Positions 33,484-41,923 of a stretch of DNA of 64,000 bases are shown in pieces. Under the pieces are notes generated by a model. That model searched no databases, was not told the origin of the DNA, and saw only the letters and a list, made by a program, of their open reading frames with translations. Every line of letters starts with the position of its first letter. Position 1 is the first letter of the stretch. The DNA comes from Acrocarpospora phusangensis (GTDB taxonomy: Bacteria; Actinomycetota; Actinomycetes; Streptosporangiales; Streptosporangiaceae). The stretch covers positions 1 to 64,000 of the forward strand of contig NZ_BOOA01000026.1 of the NCBI RefSeq assembly GCF_016862995.1, given 5' to 3'. The position numbers and the translations under genes were made by a program.

Positions 33484-35634
33484 TTACGAAGGCGCCGCCC
33501 GGCGCTGGGAGGGCCGTTCGATGACCGCCGCGCCGGTCTCGTCCTCAAGGACCGGTGTGTAACCGGCGCTCCGCAGCCCGGCGAGGGTCTCCCGTTCACC
33601 GACGGAGCTGATCAGCACGGTCGGTGCGATCTTGTGAAGGCCGAGTTTGGCCAGCGCCCGCGTGCGCGCGAGCTCGTCGATGAGGGTCTCGTCGTCGGAT
33701 CGTACGCAGCAGCCGGAACGGACCACACGCATTCGCCCGTGGGTGCGGCCCACGTCCTTGATCAGGTATTCGAGGGGCTGTGGAAGCGGGGCCGTCGTCA
33801 CGGCGGCCAGTCGCGTGAGCAGCTCATCGGCATCATGCCCGGCGTCGAGAGCCCGGCGAACCGTCGCCGCGCTGAACCGCCAGACCACCGCGTGGCCCTC
33901 CGACTCCCGGTCGGCGCTCTCGTCCAGCAGGGCGGCGAGTTCCCCGGTGGGGATCCCCCGGACGACAGCCGTCAGGTCGGCCTGGAAGACGGCGGTCGCC
34001 TGAGGCGCGGGGAGCATCCCGGTCAGCGCGGAGGCCAGCCTCTCCTCCACCGGCGTCCACGCCTGCCCTGAGCGGAGCAGGTCGAGAACGGTACGGCCGG
34101 CGTCGGTGAGGGTGCCCGTGGCGACCGTACCGAGCAGTTCGGCCTCTCGGAGGATGGCGGTGAGCTGGTCCGCTGTGTCAGGAGGGCCGGCGACCTGGTG
34201 AGGGCGGTGCCAGGTCGCGCAGGCGAGCAGATAGGGCAGCGTGTCGCCGCCTTTGCCGGGAGGCAGCGCGGCCAGTGCCTCGAACAGGGCATACCTGGCC
34301 CCGACCGCGTACGGATCATCGGGCGCGGTGAGGGCCACGGGCCATTGGCCGCCGGGCGGGAGGACGCCCGCCCAGGTGGTGATGAACGGGACCAGCCGCT
34401 CCGCCGGCGCGCGGCCCAGCCAGGTGTCGTACGCGCCGGTCGGCAGCAGGGTGACCACCGGGTCGGGCAGCCTGCCCCGGTATCCCTTGGGCCGTTCGAC
34501 CGGTTCCGCGTGCGGAGCCAGCAACTGGGCCTGAGCGGCGAGGTCGAGCCAGAATCTGGCGGTCTCCTCGGATGTTCCGGCGGCCTTCGCGGCGCGCCTC
34601 GTATCGCGTACGGCGATGCCTCCGGACTTGCGTAGCGCGAGCGGCTGTTCGGCGCACACCGCGAGCAACCGCTCGATCTGGGAGATCGCGGCGGTGATGG
34701 CGGCTTGGGCGGAGCCGTCAGCCTGCGGGGCGGGAGGGAGATCGGCGGGCGGCTGTGGCGGGCGGGGGGTGAACGGCATGCGCGGCTCGCCGAGGACGGC
34801 TGTCGCGACCTCGATCGGCACCTCGGCCACATCCTCCGCCCCGGACGGCAGCAGCAGGCCGCGCCGGGCCAGCCAGTCGGTGTCCTGGTCGCCGGAGCCG
34901 CCCTCCCGGAAACGGATCTTGGGATTGGGCGAGTAGTCGTAGGCGCCCTCGTAGACGTGGGAGAGGACGCGCGACCCATGCCGGATCACGGTGTCCAGGT
35001 GGTCGCGGACAGAGGCGGGCGCCCCCGTGAGCAGAGCGCGCACCCGATCCGGGTCCGAAAGCATGTCGAGCACGTTGCGCTGGGCGCCTTCACGCGTCCC
35101 CGCCTTGGGAAAGCCCAGTTCGGCGGCGATTCGGTGGACTTCGGGCGCGTTGAAGTGGGCAGTGAGCAGTTCGGCGGCGGGCCGGCCCAGGCCCGCAGAA
35201 TCGGCCAGGGCGACATGCAGCCCGAGAGCCACGACCACCTGCTTGCCGTGTGGCGGGAGCACCAGCGCCATCTCGGACAGATCGTCGAGAGTGGCCTTGG
35301 CGTCGGCCCTGAGCCCTTGGTCCGTACCCGCGAGCAGGTCGATGACGTCGGTTCTCGGCACCGCCCGGGTGGACGGGTCCATGGTGTGCCAATAGCCGGT
35401 CAGCCCACCGTGCCGGCGTGCGGCGAGCCAGGCCACGGCCGACAGCGCCTGGCTCTGGGGGAGCGTGCACTCCCCGATCATCGTGAGCGTCACGTGGTAC
35501 TGCAGCAGCAGGCGGGCGAGGGCACGTGGGTTGACGCCCTCTTCGCTGACGAAACCGGTCCTTTCGAGGAGCACGCGGCGCTCGTCGGCGCTTTTGGACT
35601 GCAGCCATGTCGCCAGACGGCGCTCGGTGCTCAT
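33484..35634 (-). CDS. Helicase-associated (XPB/Ssl2-like C-terminal) domain protein
   Basis: 716 residues. The C-terminal region (about residues 590-700) has YLIKDVGRTHGRMRVVRSGCCVRSDD as its landmark (shown as YLIKDVGRTHGRMRVV), which is the conserved block of actinobacterial proteins annotated as helicase-associated or XPB/Ssl2-like. The remainder is helical with a Pro-rich linker near residue 300. No complete ATPase motor is present (no Walker A or DEAD box), so it is not itself a helicase. Widely conserved in actinobacteria next to DNA-repair genes; its precise role is not known. Confidence 0.8.
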   Translation of the reverse strand: MSTERRLATWLQSKSADERRVLLERTGFVSEEGVNPRALARLLLQYHVTLTMIGECTLPQSQALSAVAWLAARRHGGLTGYWHTMDPSTRAVPRTDVIDLLAGTDQGLRADAKATLDDLSEMALVLPPHGKQVVVALGLHVALADSAGLGRPAAELLTAHFNAPEVHRIAAELGFPKAGTREGAQRNVLDMLSDPDRVRALLTGAPASVRDHLDTVIRHGSRVLSHVYEGAYDYSPNPKIRFREGGSGDQDTDWLARRGLLLPSGAEDVAEVPIEVATAVLGEPRMPFTPRPPQPPADLPPAPQADGSAQAAITAAISQIERLLAVCAEQPLALRKSGGIAVRDTRRAAKAAGTSEETARFWLDLAAQAQLLAPHAEPVERPKGYRGRLPDPVVTLLPTGAYDTWLGRAPAERLVPFITTWAGVLPPGGQWPVALTAPDDPYAVGARYALFEALAALPPGKGGDTLPYLLACATWHRPHQVAGPPDTADQLTAILREAELLGTVATGTLTDAGRTVLDLLRSGQAWTPVEERLASALTGMLPAPQATAVFQADLTAVVRGIPTGELAALLDESADRESEGHAVVWRFSAATVRRALDAGHDADELLTRLAAVTTAPLPQPLEYLIKDVGRTHGRMRVVRSGCCVRSDDETLIDELARTRALAKLGLHKIAPTVLISSVGERETLAGLRSAGYTPVLEDETGAAVIERPSQRRAAPS

Positions 35635-35734
35635 CGCCGCAGATTAACCCAGTCATGGACGGATCGTCGGCGCTTCGTGGTCCCTGTCCGTGAAGCCGGG
35701 ACGATCCGTCATGGGTCGCTGAGCAGCGGGGAGG

Positions 35735-35762
35735 CTGGCCGCCGCCCTGAGGCGGCGGCCAG
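35735..35762 (-). terminator. Perfect GC hairpin after erm
   Basis: CTGGCCGCCGCC - CTGA - GGCGGCGGCCAG, a perfect 12-bp stem ending 9 bases from the erm stop codon. A second inverted repeat (GACGGATCGTC at 35658-35668 with its complement at 35700-35710) follows in the same gap. Confidence 0.7.
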
Positions 35763-35770
35763 GCCCGTGC

Positions 35771-36589
35771 TCAACCGGAGCGGCGCAGGGAGTCGTAGAG
35801 CGTGACCCACTGGTCGGGGTGGACGAACGCCACCACCGCGTCACGGGCGATGCCCGCCCGCTCGAAGGCCGCGTCCACTCCGCCGTAATGAGGGCCGAGT
35901 GAGGCGTACAACGAGCCGCCGACACCGGAGAAGCCCAGCTCCACCAGTTCCTGCCACGCCACGCCGTCGTCGACGAGCGGCTCCGGCCGTCGCTCGATCC
36001 GCAGGATCGCCGAATCGACGGAGGGAACCGGCCGGAAACTCTCCCGGCTGACGTGGTCGAGCATCTCCCACGTGAACCACGGCCAGCTCTCCACCGTCAC
36101 CAGGCTCCACCTGCCGAAGTCGCCGCTGCGCTTGCGGGCGTACTCCAACTGGGTGAGCAGGGTGGCGGAGGTCAGCTCCGGCGCCGCCAGGCACCACTGG
36201 ACGATCTTCGACGTGATCGAGTACGGAATGTTCCCCACGACCGCGAACGGCTCGTCCGGCGGCCGTATCCCGGTGAAATCACCCTTGATGATCTTCAACT
36301 TGCTCCTGGCCCTGAGCTTGGCCACGAGCAGCGGATCGATCTCGTATCCCACGACGTCGGCGCCCGCCTCGGCCAGCGCCATCGTCAGCGCTCCCTCCCC
36401 GGCACCGGGCTCGAGCACGAGCCCCCTCGGCCGTGCGGCTTTGACCATCAGCTCCACGGCGTGCCGATCGACCAGGAAGTTCTGCGACAGCTCCCGCCGC
36501 GCCCGATCCCTGGGCGTGCGACCGCCACCGCTGTTCTTGGCCTTCTTCTGGGTATGCGAATAGTTTCCGTGCGCGAAATTCTGCGCCAC
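35771..36589 (-). CDS. erm: Erm-type 23S rRNA (adenine-N6)-methyltransferase
   Basis: 272 residues, GTG start. A basic N-terminus precedes RRELSQNFLVDRHAVELM, VLEPGAGEGALTMALA (SAM motif I), VVGYEIDPLLV, VVGNIPYSITSKIVQW (the N-[IL]-P-Y catalytic motif) and SWPWFTWEM. The order and wording match ErmE-like proteins of actinomycetes more closely than the housekeeping 16S dimethylase KsgA (for example ATLLTQLEYARKRSGDFGRWS). It would dimethylate A2058 of 23S rRNA, giving resistance to macrolides, lincosamides and streptogramin B. Unlike ErmE it lacks the Gly/Arg-rich C-terminal tail. The start is preceded by GAGGG, which lies in a hairpin, and an 18-codon leader ORF precedes it, so expression is probably inducible. 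Confidence 0.9.
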   Translation of the reverse strand: MAQNFAHGNYSHTQKKAKNSGGGRTPRDRARRELSQNFLVDRHAVELMVKAARPRGLVLEPGAGEGALTMALAEAGADVVGYEIDPLLVAKLRARSKLKIIKGDFTGIRPPDEPFAVVGNIPYSITSKIVQWCLAAPELTSATLLTQLEYARKRSGDFGRWSLVTVESWPWFTWEMLDHVSRESFRPVPSVDSAILRIERRPEPLVDDGVAWQELVELGFSGVGGSLYASLGPHYGGVDAAFERAGIARDAVVAFVHPDQWVTLYDSLRRSG

Positions 36590-36597
36590 AGCAAAAG

Positions 36598-36668
36598 CCC
36601 TCTCGGGTCCTCGAGATGAATGGGATCTCGACGGGCCCTGGGCTCGCGTCCTGCGAAGCTAGCGAGCC
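36598..36668 (-). promoter_or_regulatory. Translational attenuator of erm: alternative hairpins masking the ribosome-binding site
   Basis: On the minus strand the leader carries three inverted repeats in order. Hairpin A: GGCTCGC (last codons of the leader peptide, 36662-36668) with GCGAGCC (36641-36647). Hairpin B: TCGAGAT (36625-36631) with ATCTCGA (36611-36617). Hairpin C: TCTCG (36612-36616) with CGAGA (36601-36605), whose 3' arm overlaps the erm ribosome-binding site GAGGG (36598-36602). B and C share the same ATCTCGA segment and exclude each other. This is the layout of erm translational attenuation: a ribosome stalled in the leader frees B at the expense of C and exposes the site. Confidence 0.7.
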
Positions 36669-36712
36669 AGAGCCCGGCTGCTGCGCATCCTCATGAAACA
36701 GGTCCAGTACAT
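36659..36712 (-). CDS. Erm leader peptide (17 residues, +x+ arrest motif)
   Basis: An ATG at 36712, preceded by AAGG about 8 bases upstream, opens a frame encoding MYWTCFMRMRSSRALAR and a stop, 69 bases before the erm start. It contains R-M-R, matching the Arg/Lys-x-Arg/Lys motif at which macrolide-bound ribosomes arrest in ErmDL-type leaders (MRLR). The final codons form one arm of hairpin A. Alternative starts inside the same frame (second or third Met) would still include the RMR motif. Upstream, the run AAAAAT (36752-36757) before a GC-rich -35 region could be a WhiB7-type element. Confidence 0.65.
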   Translation of the reverse strand: MYWTCFMRMRSSRALAR

Positions 36713-36772
36713 GGGAAGCACCTTACGGAGCGCCCCCCGCGACCGCGACGCATTTTTCGGGGCGTCACGTCC

Positions 36773-37756
36773 TCACAGGTCGAGGCGGCCCGCGGCGCGC
36801 AGGACGGTGAGCGCGTCTGCGGTCACCCACGGATTGGCCCGCCGCGTGCTCGTGCCGCCCCAGTCGGCACAGTCGTGGTGCAGCGCGATCTCGGCCGACG
36901 TGCGGTAGTACCGGGCGTGCGCCGGCCAGCCGTCGGGGAGCCGCATCGATTCGAGCAGGTCGAGGGCGTCGGCGCAGCGCGGGTCGCCGAGCAGGTCCAG
37001 CTCCGTCATCGCCCTGAGCCCGCCGAGGAGGTCGTAGTGCCAGTACAGCGGATAGTGCAGCTTGGTGAACTCGGCGCGGATGAGCGCGCCGGTGCTCGCC
37101 CGGAAGGCCAGCCGGCGGGTGAGGAACACCTCGGCCGCTTCCCGGGCCACGCGTCTGGCCTGCGCGGTGCCGTACGCCCAGAGGCCGCGCATCGGCAGCA
37201 GCGTTTCGCAGAACGATGAGGTGTCGGCGGCGGGATCGCGGTCGCAGTTCCAGCCGCCGTCCGGCCACCGCCAGCGCAGCAGCAGTTCGACGAGGTCGTC
37301 GCAGCGGTCGTCGGCCAGGCCGAGCGTGTGGAGGAACCAGAGCGCGTTCCCCTGCTGGGACGCGTGCGCGCGGTGGCGGCCCCGCATGACCGGCACTCCG
37401 GCCCGGCGGTAGGCCGCCGCCTTCGTGGCGACCTCCACATCCTGCTGGTACGCCTCGTGCAGCCAAACGCCGAGAACCTGCTCACGCATCGGATGCAACG
37501 CCTCGTCGCCCGGCGGGTAACCGAGGTCGGCGAGCGCGGCGAGTGCCCAGTGCGCCCCCTGCCACTTGGCGTAGGCACCGGGACGTTCCGCCCGGTCGAA
37601 CGGGGCGAGCAGCCGCCGTACGACCGCCGAGTCGCGGATCTCCTCCCGTAACGCCGTCTGCCCGGTCTCGCCCAGCACCCCCGAGCGCACCTTCCACCGG
37701 ATCGCGGGCTCCGGCGAGGCCAGCAACGCCTCCACGAGGAATTCGTTTCCTGCCAT
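36773..37756 (-). CDS. Terpene-cyclase-like alpha/alpha-toroid protein, function unknown
   Basis: 327 residues. Several regularly spaced helical repeats end in W-containing turns: GALWFLHTLGL, WRWPDGGWNCDRDP (like the QW motif of squalene-hopene cyclases and prenyltransferase beta subunits), and SMRLPDGWPAHARYY. The DxDD catalytic motif of squalene cyclases is absent. Homologues in actinobacteria are of unknown function and are sometimes mislabelled as nitrogen-fixation proteins. No signal peptide. It lies between erm and P450, but the spacing (60 bp to the erm leader) does not show an operon. Confidence 0.6.
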   Translation of the reverse strand: MAGNEFLVEALLASPEPAIRWKVRSGVLGETGQTALREEIRDSAVVRRLLAPFDRAERPGAYAKWQGAHWALAALADLGYPPGDEALHPMREQVLGVWLHEAYQQDVEVATKAAAYRRAGVPVMRGRHRAHASQQGNALWFLHTLGLADDRCDDLVELLLRWRWPDGGWNCDRDPAADTSSFCETLLPMRGLWAYGTAQARRVAREAAEVFLTRRLAFRASTGALIRAEFTKLHYPLYWHYDLLGGLRAMTELDLLGDPRCADALDLLESMRLPDGWPAHARYYRTSAEIALHHDCADWGGTSTRRANPWVTADALTVLRAAGRLDL

Positions 37757-37906
37757 TCGGGTGACCGTCCCTCATCCGCCTGTGGTCCAGGCTAGGGGCT
37801 GCTCATAACGCGGGGCCGGGAATGTGAGGGAGAAGCAACATGGAACGTTCTTGATGGGGGTTGGCCGGCGAAATACGCTCCGCGTGAGGGAACGGATGCG
37901 TGTGGT

Positions 37907-39262
37907 ATGGCAAAAATGTTCGACACCGCGTTGCGCATGGACGCGGCAGGTCCCGGCGGAATTCCCACAATTAACAATCTTCGTTTTCTCCGTCATCCCG
38001 CGTGGTACGCGCTGGACCGGATAGCCCCGGGATTCCCCGGCCCGGTCGTCCCGCTGACCAGGGGAAACGGATCGATCGTCCTGCTCAGGGGTGAGGAGGC
38101 GGTCCGGCGGTACTTCACCGGCAACGACGTCTTCCACCGGATGGAGGACGGCATCTTCGCACTTCCGGAAGGGCGGGCCTGGTCCCGGATGTTCGACGCC
38201 GTGATCACCTTCAACGGGGAACGGCATCGTCGTGCGCGCAAGCTGCTGATGCCGGTGGTGCACAAAAGCGCGATGGATCACTACGCGGCCGTGTTCGCCG
38301 ACACGTTCAAAAGGACCAGATTCGCGGCGGCGGACGGTGAGCCGTTCGACATGGCGGCCGAATTCCTCGATATCACGCGGGCGAACATGCTCACCTGCCT
38401 GCTCGGACTCGAACCGGACGAGGAGAACGTCGCCCTCGCCCACGCCGTCCACCGGCTGCTCCAGGACTCCGTGAACCCGATGGTCTTCCTGTACCAGAAG
38501 GAACGCGGCTGGACCCCGTACGGCAAGTGGACCCGGCAGGTGGCCGACGTCTACGAGCGGCTGGCCGGGATCATCGAGCGGAAACGCGCCGAGGAGCCGC
38601 GCCGGGACGCGTTGTCGATTCTCTGCCACACCACCGACGAGCACGGCGACTCGCTGAGCACCCCGGAGATCGCGGGGGAGCTGCACGGCCTGTTCGCGGC
38701 CGGGTTCGAGACCACCGCGATGTCGATGACGTGGGCGTTGCTGACCATTCTCGGCACGCCTGACCTGGAGGTCTCCGACGAGGAGCAGCTGGACGCCGTC
38801 GTCAGGGAGTCGCAACGGCTGATTCCGACGGTGCCGATCTCGCTGCCGCGACGGGTGATGGAGGACGTCGAGATCGAGGGCGCGCCGCCGATCCCGCGCG
38901 GGGCGCTGGCCTTCACCTCACCGCTGCTCGAACACCGCGATCCGGTGGCGTTCCCGGATCCGGGCGCGTTCCTGCCGTCCCGGTGGACGGACGCCCGGAC
39001 CTCGCCGTACGCGTTCCTGCCGTTCGGGGTGGGGCAGCGGCGGTGTCTGGGGGCGTCGTTCGCGGATCTGCAGGTCAGGACGACGCTCGCCCTGATCCTC
39101 GCGGCCGGTCGGCCGCAGTTGCTGACCACGGAGGTGGACTATCACATCAGGTCCGGCGTGACGGCGTTCCCGAAGAAGGCGGTCATGGTCAGGACGGGCT
39201 CGGACGGACGCGCCGCGGGGCCGCTGTCCGGGACGGTCACCAAACTGTGGAAGTCAGCTTGA
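37907..39262 (+). CDS. Cytochrome P450
   Basis: 451 residues. Landmarks: helix I AAGFETTAMSM (acid/alcohol pair replaced by E-T-T), ESQR of the ExxR motif, and the haem-binding loop FGVGQRRCLGASFA with the Cys at about residue 380. The N-terminus is soluble, without a membrane anchor. No ferredoxin or ferredoxin reductase adjoins. Substrate is unknown. The last nine bases overlap the end of a convergent small gene. Confidence 0.92.
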   Translation: MAKMFDTALRMDAAGPGGIPTINNLRFLRHPAWYALDRIAPGFPGPVVPLTRGNGSIVLLRGEEAVRRYFTGNDVFHRMEDGIFALPEGRAWSRMFDAVITFNGERHRRARKLLMPVVHKSAMDHYAAVFADTFKRTRFAAADGEPFDMAAEFLDITRANMLTCLLGLEPDEENVALAHAVHRLLQDSVNPMVFLYQKERGWTPYGKWTRQVADVYERLAGIIERKRAEEPRRDALSILCHTTDEHGDSLSTPEIAGELHGLFAAGFETTAMSMTWALLTILGTPDLEVSDEEQLDAVVRESQRLIPTVPISLPRRVMEDVEIEGAPPIPRGALAFTSPLLEHRDPVAFPDPGAFLPSRWTDARTSPYAFLPFGVGQRRCLGASFADLQVRTTLALILAAGRPQLLTTEVDYHIRSGVTAFPKKAVMVRTGSDGRAAGPLSGTVTKLWKSA

Positions 39263-39520
39263 CGATCGACGCAGCCGGGCCTGGACGCCGTGGTCGGCCA
39301 GGAGGTCGGCCAGCAGGGCCCGGCAGGCTGCCCCTTCGTCGGTGAAGACGCGTTCGTTGCCGCGCTGCCCGCGTTCGCTGTAGTAGACGTGCCAGCGGTC
39401 CTGGTGCCGTACCAGGCAATAACGTTCGTCCACGTCGGCGCCGATGCTGTGCACGTCGTTGCCGATGCCCCGGGCCTCGAGCCAGGCGGCCAGTTCCGCC
39501 GAGCGTGGATTCTCGATCAC
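39254..39520 (-). CDS. Small protein of unknown function (88 residues)
   Basis: Encoded convergently to the P450, whose last codons it overlaps. Start at GTG 39520 (MIENPRSAELAAWLEARG). The protein is acidic and soluble, with a compact pattern DERYCLVRHQDRWHVYYSERG and GNERVFTDEGAACRALLADLL (landmarks). The reading frame continues far upstream as the antisense of the next gene, but composition changes at this GTG. I recall similar small proteins scattered in actinomycetes, without a known function. Confidence 0.6.
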   Translation of the reverse strand: MIENPRSAELAAWLEARGIGNDVHSIGADVDERYCLVRHQDRWHVYYSERGQRGNERVFTDEGAACRALLADLLADHGVQARLRRSSS

Positions 39521-39658
39521 GTTCCCATTATGTGAACGAAAAGGTACCGCCATTCCCGGGGCAACTGGGGGCGAAAACAACTCCAATGGTTGATGTCGCT
39601 TTTGTGTATCGAATCGGCCGCCGAATACTGTGGACGGGAGCTGACCTGGGGGAATCTC

Positions 39659-41923
39659 ATGCGGCAGTGGACCAGGCGGGAGGACGAGCGACTGCTCACC
39701 GGCGGGGGCCGGTATGTCGCCGACATGGCGGTGCCGGGATGTCTGGACGCCGTCTTCGTACGGAGCGAGGTCGCCCATGGCGTCCTGCGGGAGGTGGACT
39801 GCGCCGCCGCCCGCGAGGTGGCGGGAGTGGCCGGAGCGTGGTCCGCCGCGGATGTGCCGGATCTGCCCGATACTCCGTACACGCTGATGGCCAGGCTGGC
39901 GACGGAGGAGGCGGTCGCGGGCCGGGAGTGGCCGGTGCTGGTCAAGGACCGGGTGCGGTATCCGGGCGAGGCCGTCGCCGTCGTCGTCGGGGAGGACCGT
40001 TACCGCGCGGAGGACGGAGCGGCCGAGGTCGTCGTCCGGATCGACCCGCTGCCCGCCGTGGTCACGCCGTCGGCCGCCGCCGAAGACTCGGTACGCCTCT
40101 TCGACGACCTGAGCAACATCGCCTTCGAGGGCGAGACCGGCGAGCCGATCGAGGACGCGGTGTGGCGGGACGCCGCGGCCGTGGTGGAGGCCCGCTACCG
40201 CCAGCAGCTGCTGATGCCCACGCCGATGGAGTGCCGGACCATCCTCGCCCTCCCCGAAGGGGACCGGCTGACGGTGTGGTCGGGGCACCAGGCGCCCCAC
40301 CGGCTGCGCGCGGAACTGGCCGCCGTGCTGGGCTGGCCGGTCGACCGTGTCCGCGTCATCGTGCCCGACACGGGCGGCGCGTTCGGCTCCAAGAGCGCGA
40401 TCTTCCCCGAGTACGTGGCGGTGGCCTACCTGGCGTTGAAGCTGCGGCGGCCGGTGCGGTGGATCGAGGACCGCATGGAGTCCATGCTCACCGCCACCCG
40501 CGGCCGGGGCCAGGACCAGCGGGTCCGCCTCGCCGCCGACGCCGACGGGCACCTCCTCGCGTACGAGCTGGCCATCGACGCCGATGTCGGCGCCTACCCC
40601 CACCTGGCCGGGGCGATGCCCTTGCAGACCGCCCGGATGGCGACGGGTGTGTACCGGACGCCTCGGGTGCACGCGACCGTGCGTTCGGTGCTCACCAACA
40701 CGATGGTGACGTATCCGTACCGGGGGGCCGGCCGGCCGGAGGCGACGATCGCGCTGGAGCGGACGATGGACGCGCTGGCCCGGCGTCTGCGGCTCGATCC
40801 GGCGGAGCTGCGGCGGCGTAATTTCGTGGCGCCGGAGAGTTTTCCGTACCGGACGCCGACCGGGCGGGTGTACGACAGCGGGGACTACGCCGCCGCGCTC
40901 GAACTGGCCCTGGAGACTCTCGACTACGCGGGCTGGCGCACCGAGCAGTCCCGCCGCCGCCACGACCCGGCGGCCCTGCCACTGGGCATCGGCCTGTCCT
41001 GCTACGTCGAACGTTCCGGGGGCGAAGCGGGCGTACTCCACGAATACGGCTCTGTCGAGGCGCACGAGGACGGCACGATCGTCGCCCGCTGCGGCTCGGC
41101 CTCCAGCGGCCAGGGCCACGAGACCACCTTCCCGGCGTTCGTGGCCAGGGAACTCGGCGTGGACCAGCGGCGCGTACGGCTCGTGGAGGGGGACACGGAC
41201 GAGGTGCCCGACGGCGTCGGTTCCTTCGCCAGCCGGTCGGCGCAGGTGGCCGGGGCGGCGTTGCGGCAGGCGTGCGGCATGCTCATCGAGGAGGCACGCG
41301 TCCGCGCGGCCGAACTCTGGGAACTCCCGGTGGCCGAGGTGGTGTGGTCCGACGGCACGGTTTCCCCCAGAACGGGCGGGACGGCCGCCATGGACCTGGG
41401 CGAACTCGTCAAGGCCACCGGCCCCCTCCAAGCCGAGAACCGGTACGAATCCGGCATGGGCTTCCCGTTCGGCACCCACGCCGCCGTGGCCGAGGTGGAC
41501 CCCGAACTGGGCACGGTGCACGTCCTGCGCCTGGTCGCCGTGGACGACTGCGGCGTCGTGCTCAACCCGATGCTCGTCAAGGGGCAGGCGTTCGGCTCGG
41601 CCGTCCAGGGCCTCGGCCAGGCCCTCTACGAGGGCATCCCGTTCGACGACGACGGCCTGCCGAGGCTGGCCCACGGGCTGCTGGACTACCTGGTGCCCAC
41701 CGCCGCCGAAATCCCCCCGATCACGCTCAAAGAGACCTACACACCCACCCCGAACACCCCGCTGGGGGCCAAGGGCGCGGGCGAGTCGGGCTGCATCGGC
41801 ACCCCGGCCGCGATCGTCAACGCCGTCGCCGACGCGCTGAGGCTCACCGACGCCGACGTGCTGCAGATGCCGCTCACCCCCGACGTGGTCTGGCGCGCGG
41901 CCAACCTCCGGGAGGCCGGATGA
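39659..41923 (+). CDS. Xanthine dehydrogenase family, molybdopterin-binding large subunit
   Basis: 754 residues from ATG 39659 (MRQWTRREDERLLTGGG), preceded by GGGGGA; the frame is open further upstream but that part looks non-coding. Landmarks: VPDTGGAFGSKSAIFPE (Moco-binding), YPYRGAGRPEATIALE and GAKGAGESGCIGTPAA with the catalytic Glu. The YRGAGR loop is the form II type, not the Cys-containing loop of true CO dehydrogenase, so it likely hydroxylates a purine, aldehyde or N-heterocycle. Together with the next two genes it forms a complete L-M-S hydroxylase. Confidence 0.9.
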   Translation: MRQWTRREDERLLTGGGRYVADMAVPGCLDAVFVRSEVAHGVLREVDCAAAREVAGVAGAWSAADVPDLPDTPYTLMARLATEEAVAGREWPVLVKDRVRYPGEAVAVVVGEDRYRAEDGAAEVVVRIDPLPAVVTPSAAAEDSVRLFDDLSNIAFEGETGEPIEDAVWRDAAAVVEARYRQQLLMPTPMECRTILALPEGDRLTVWSGHQAPHRLRAELAAVLGWPVDRVRVIVPDTGGAFGSKSAIFPEYVAVAYLALKLRRPVRWIEDRMESMLTATRGRGQDQRVRLAADADGHLLAYELAIDADVGAYPHLAGAMPLQTARMATGVYRTPRVHATVRSVLTNTMVTYPYRGAGRPEATIALERTMDALARRLRLDPAELRRRNFVAPESFPYRTPTGRVYDSGDYAAALELALETLDYAGWRTEQSRRRHDPAALPLGIGLSCYVERSGGEAGVLHEYGSVEAHEDGTIVARCGSASSGQGHETTFPAFVARELGVDQRRVRLVEGDTDEVPDGVGSFASRSAQVAGAALRQACGMLIEEARVRAAELWELPVAEVVWSDGTVSPRTGGTAAMDLGELVKATGPLQAENRYESGMGFPFGTHAAVAEVDPELGTVHVLRLVAVDDCGVVLNPMLVKGQAFGSAVQGLGQALYEGIPFDDDGLPRLAHGLLDYLVPTAAEIPPITLKETYTPTPNTPLGAKGAGESGCIGTPAAIVNAVADALRLTDADVLQMPLTPDVVWRAANLREAG

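Noticed and set aside
35771..36589. Housekeeping 16S rRNA dimethylase KsgA
   Set aside because: Sequence wording around the LEYARKRSGDFGRWS region and the leader-peptide attenuator fit Erm; KsgA genes lack such leaders.
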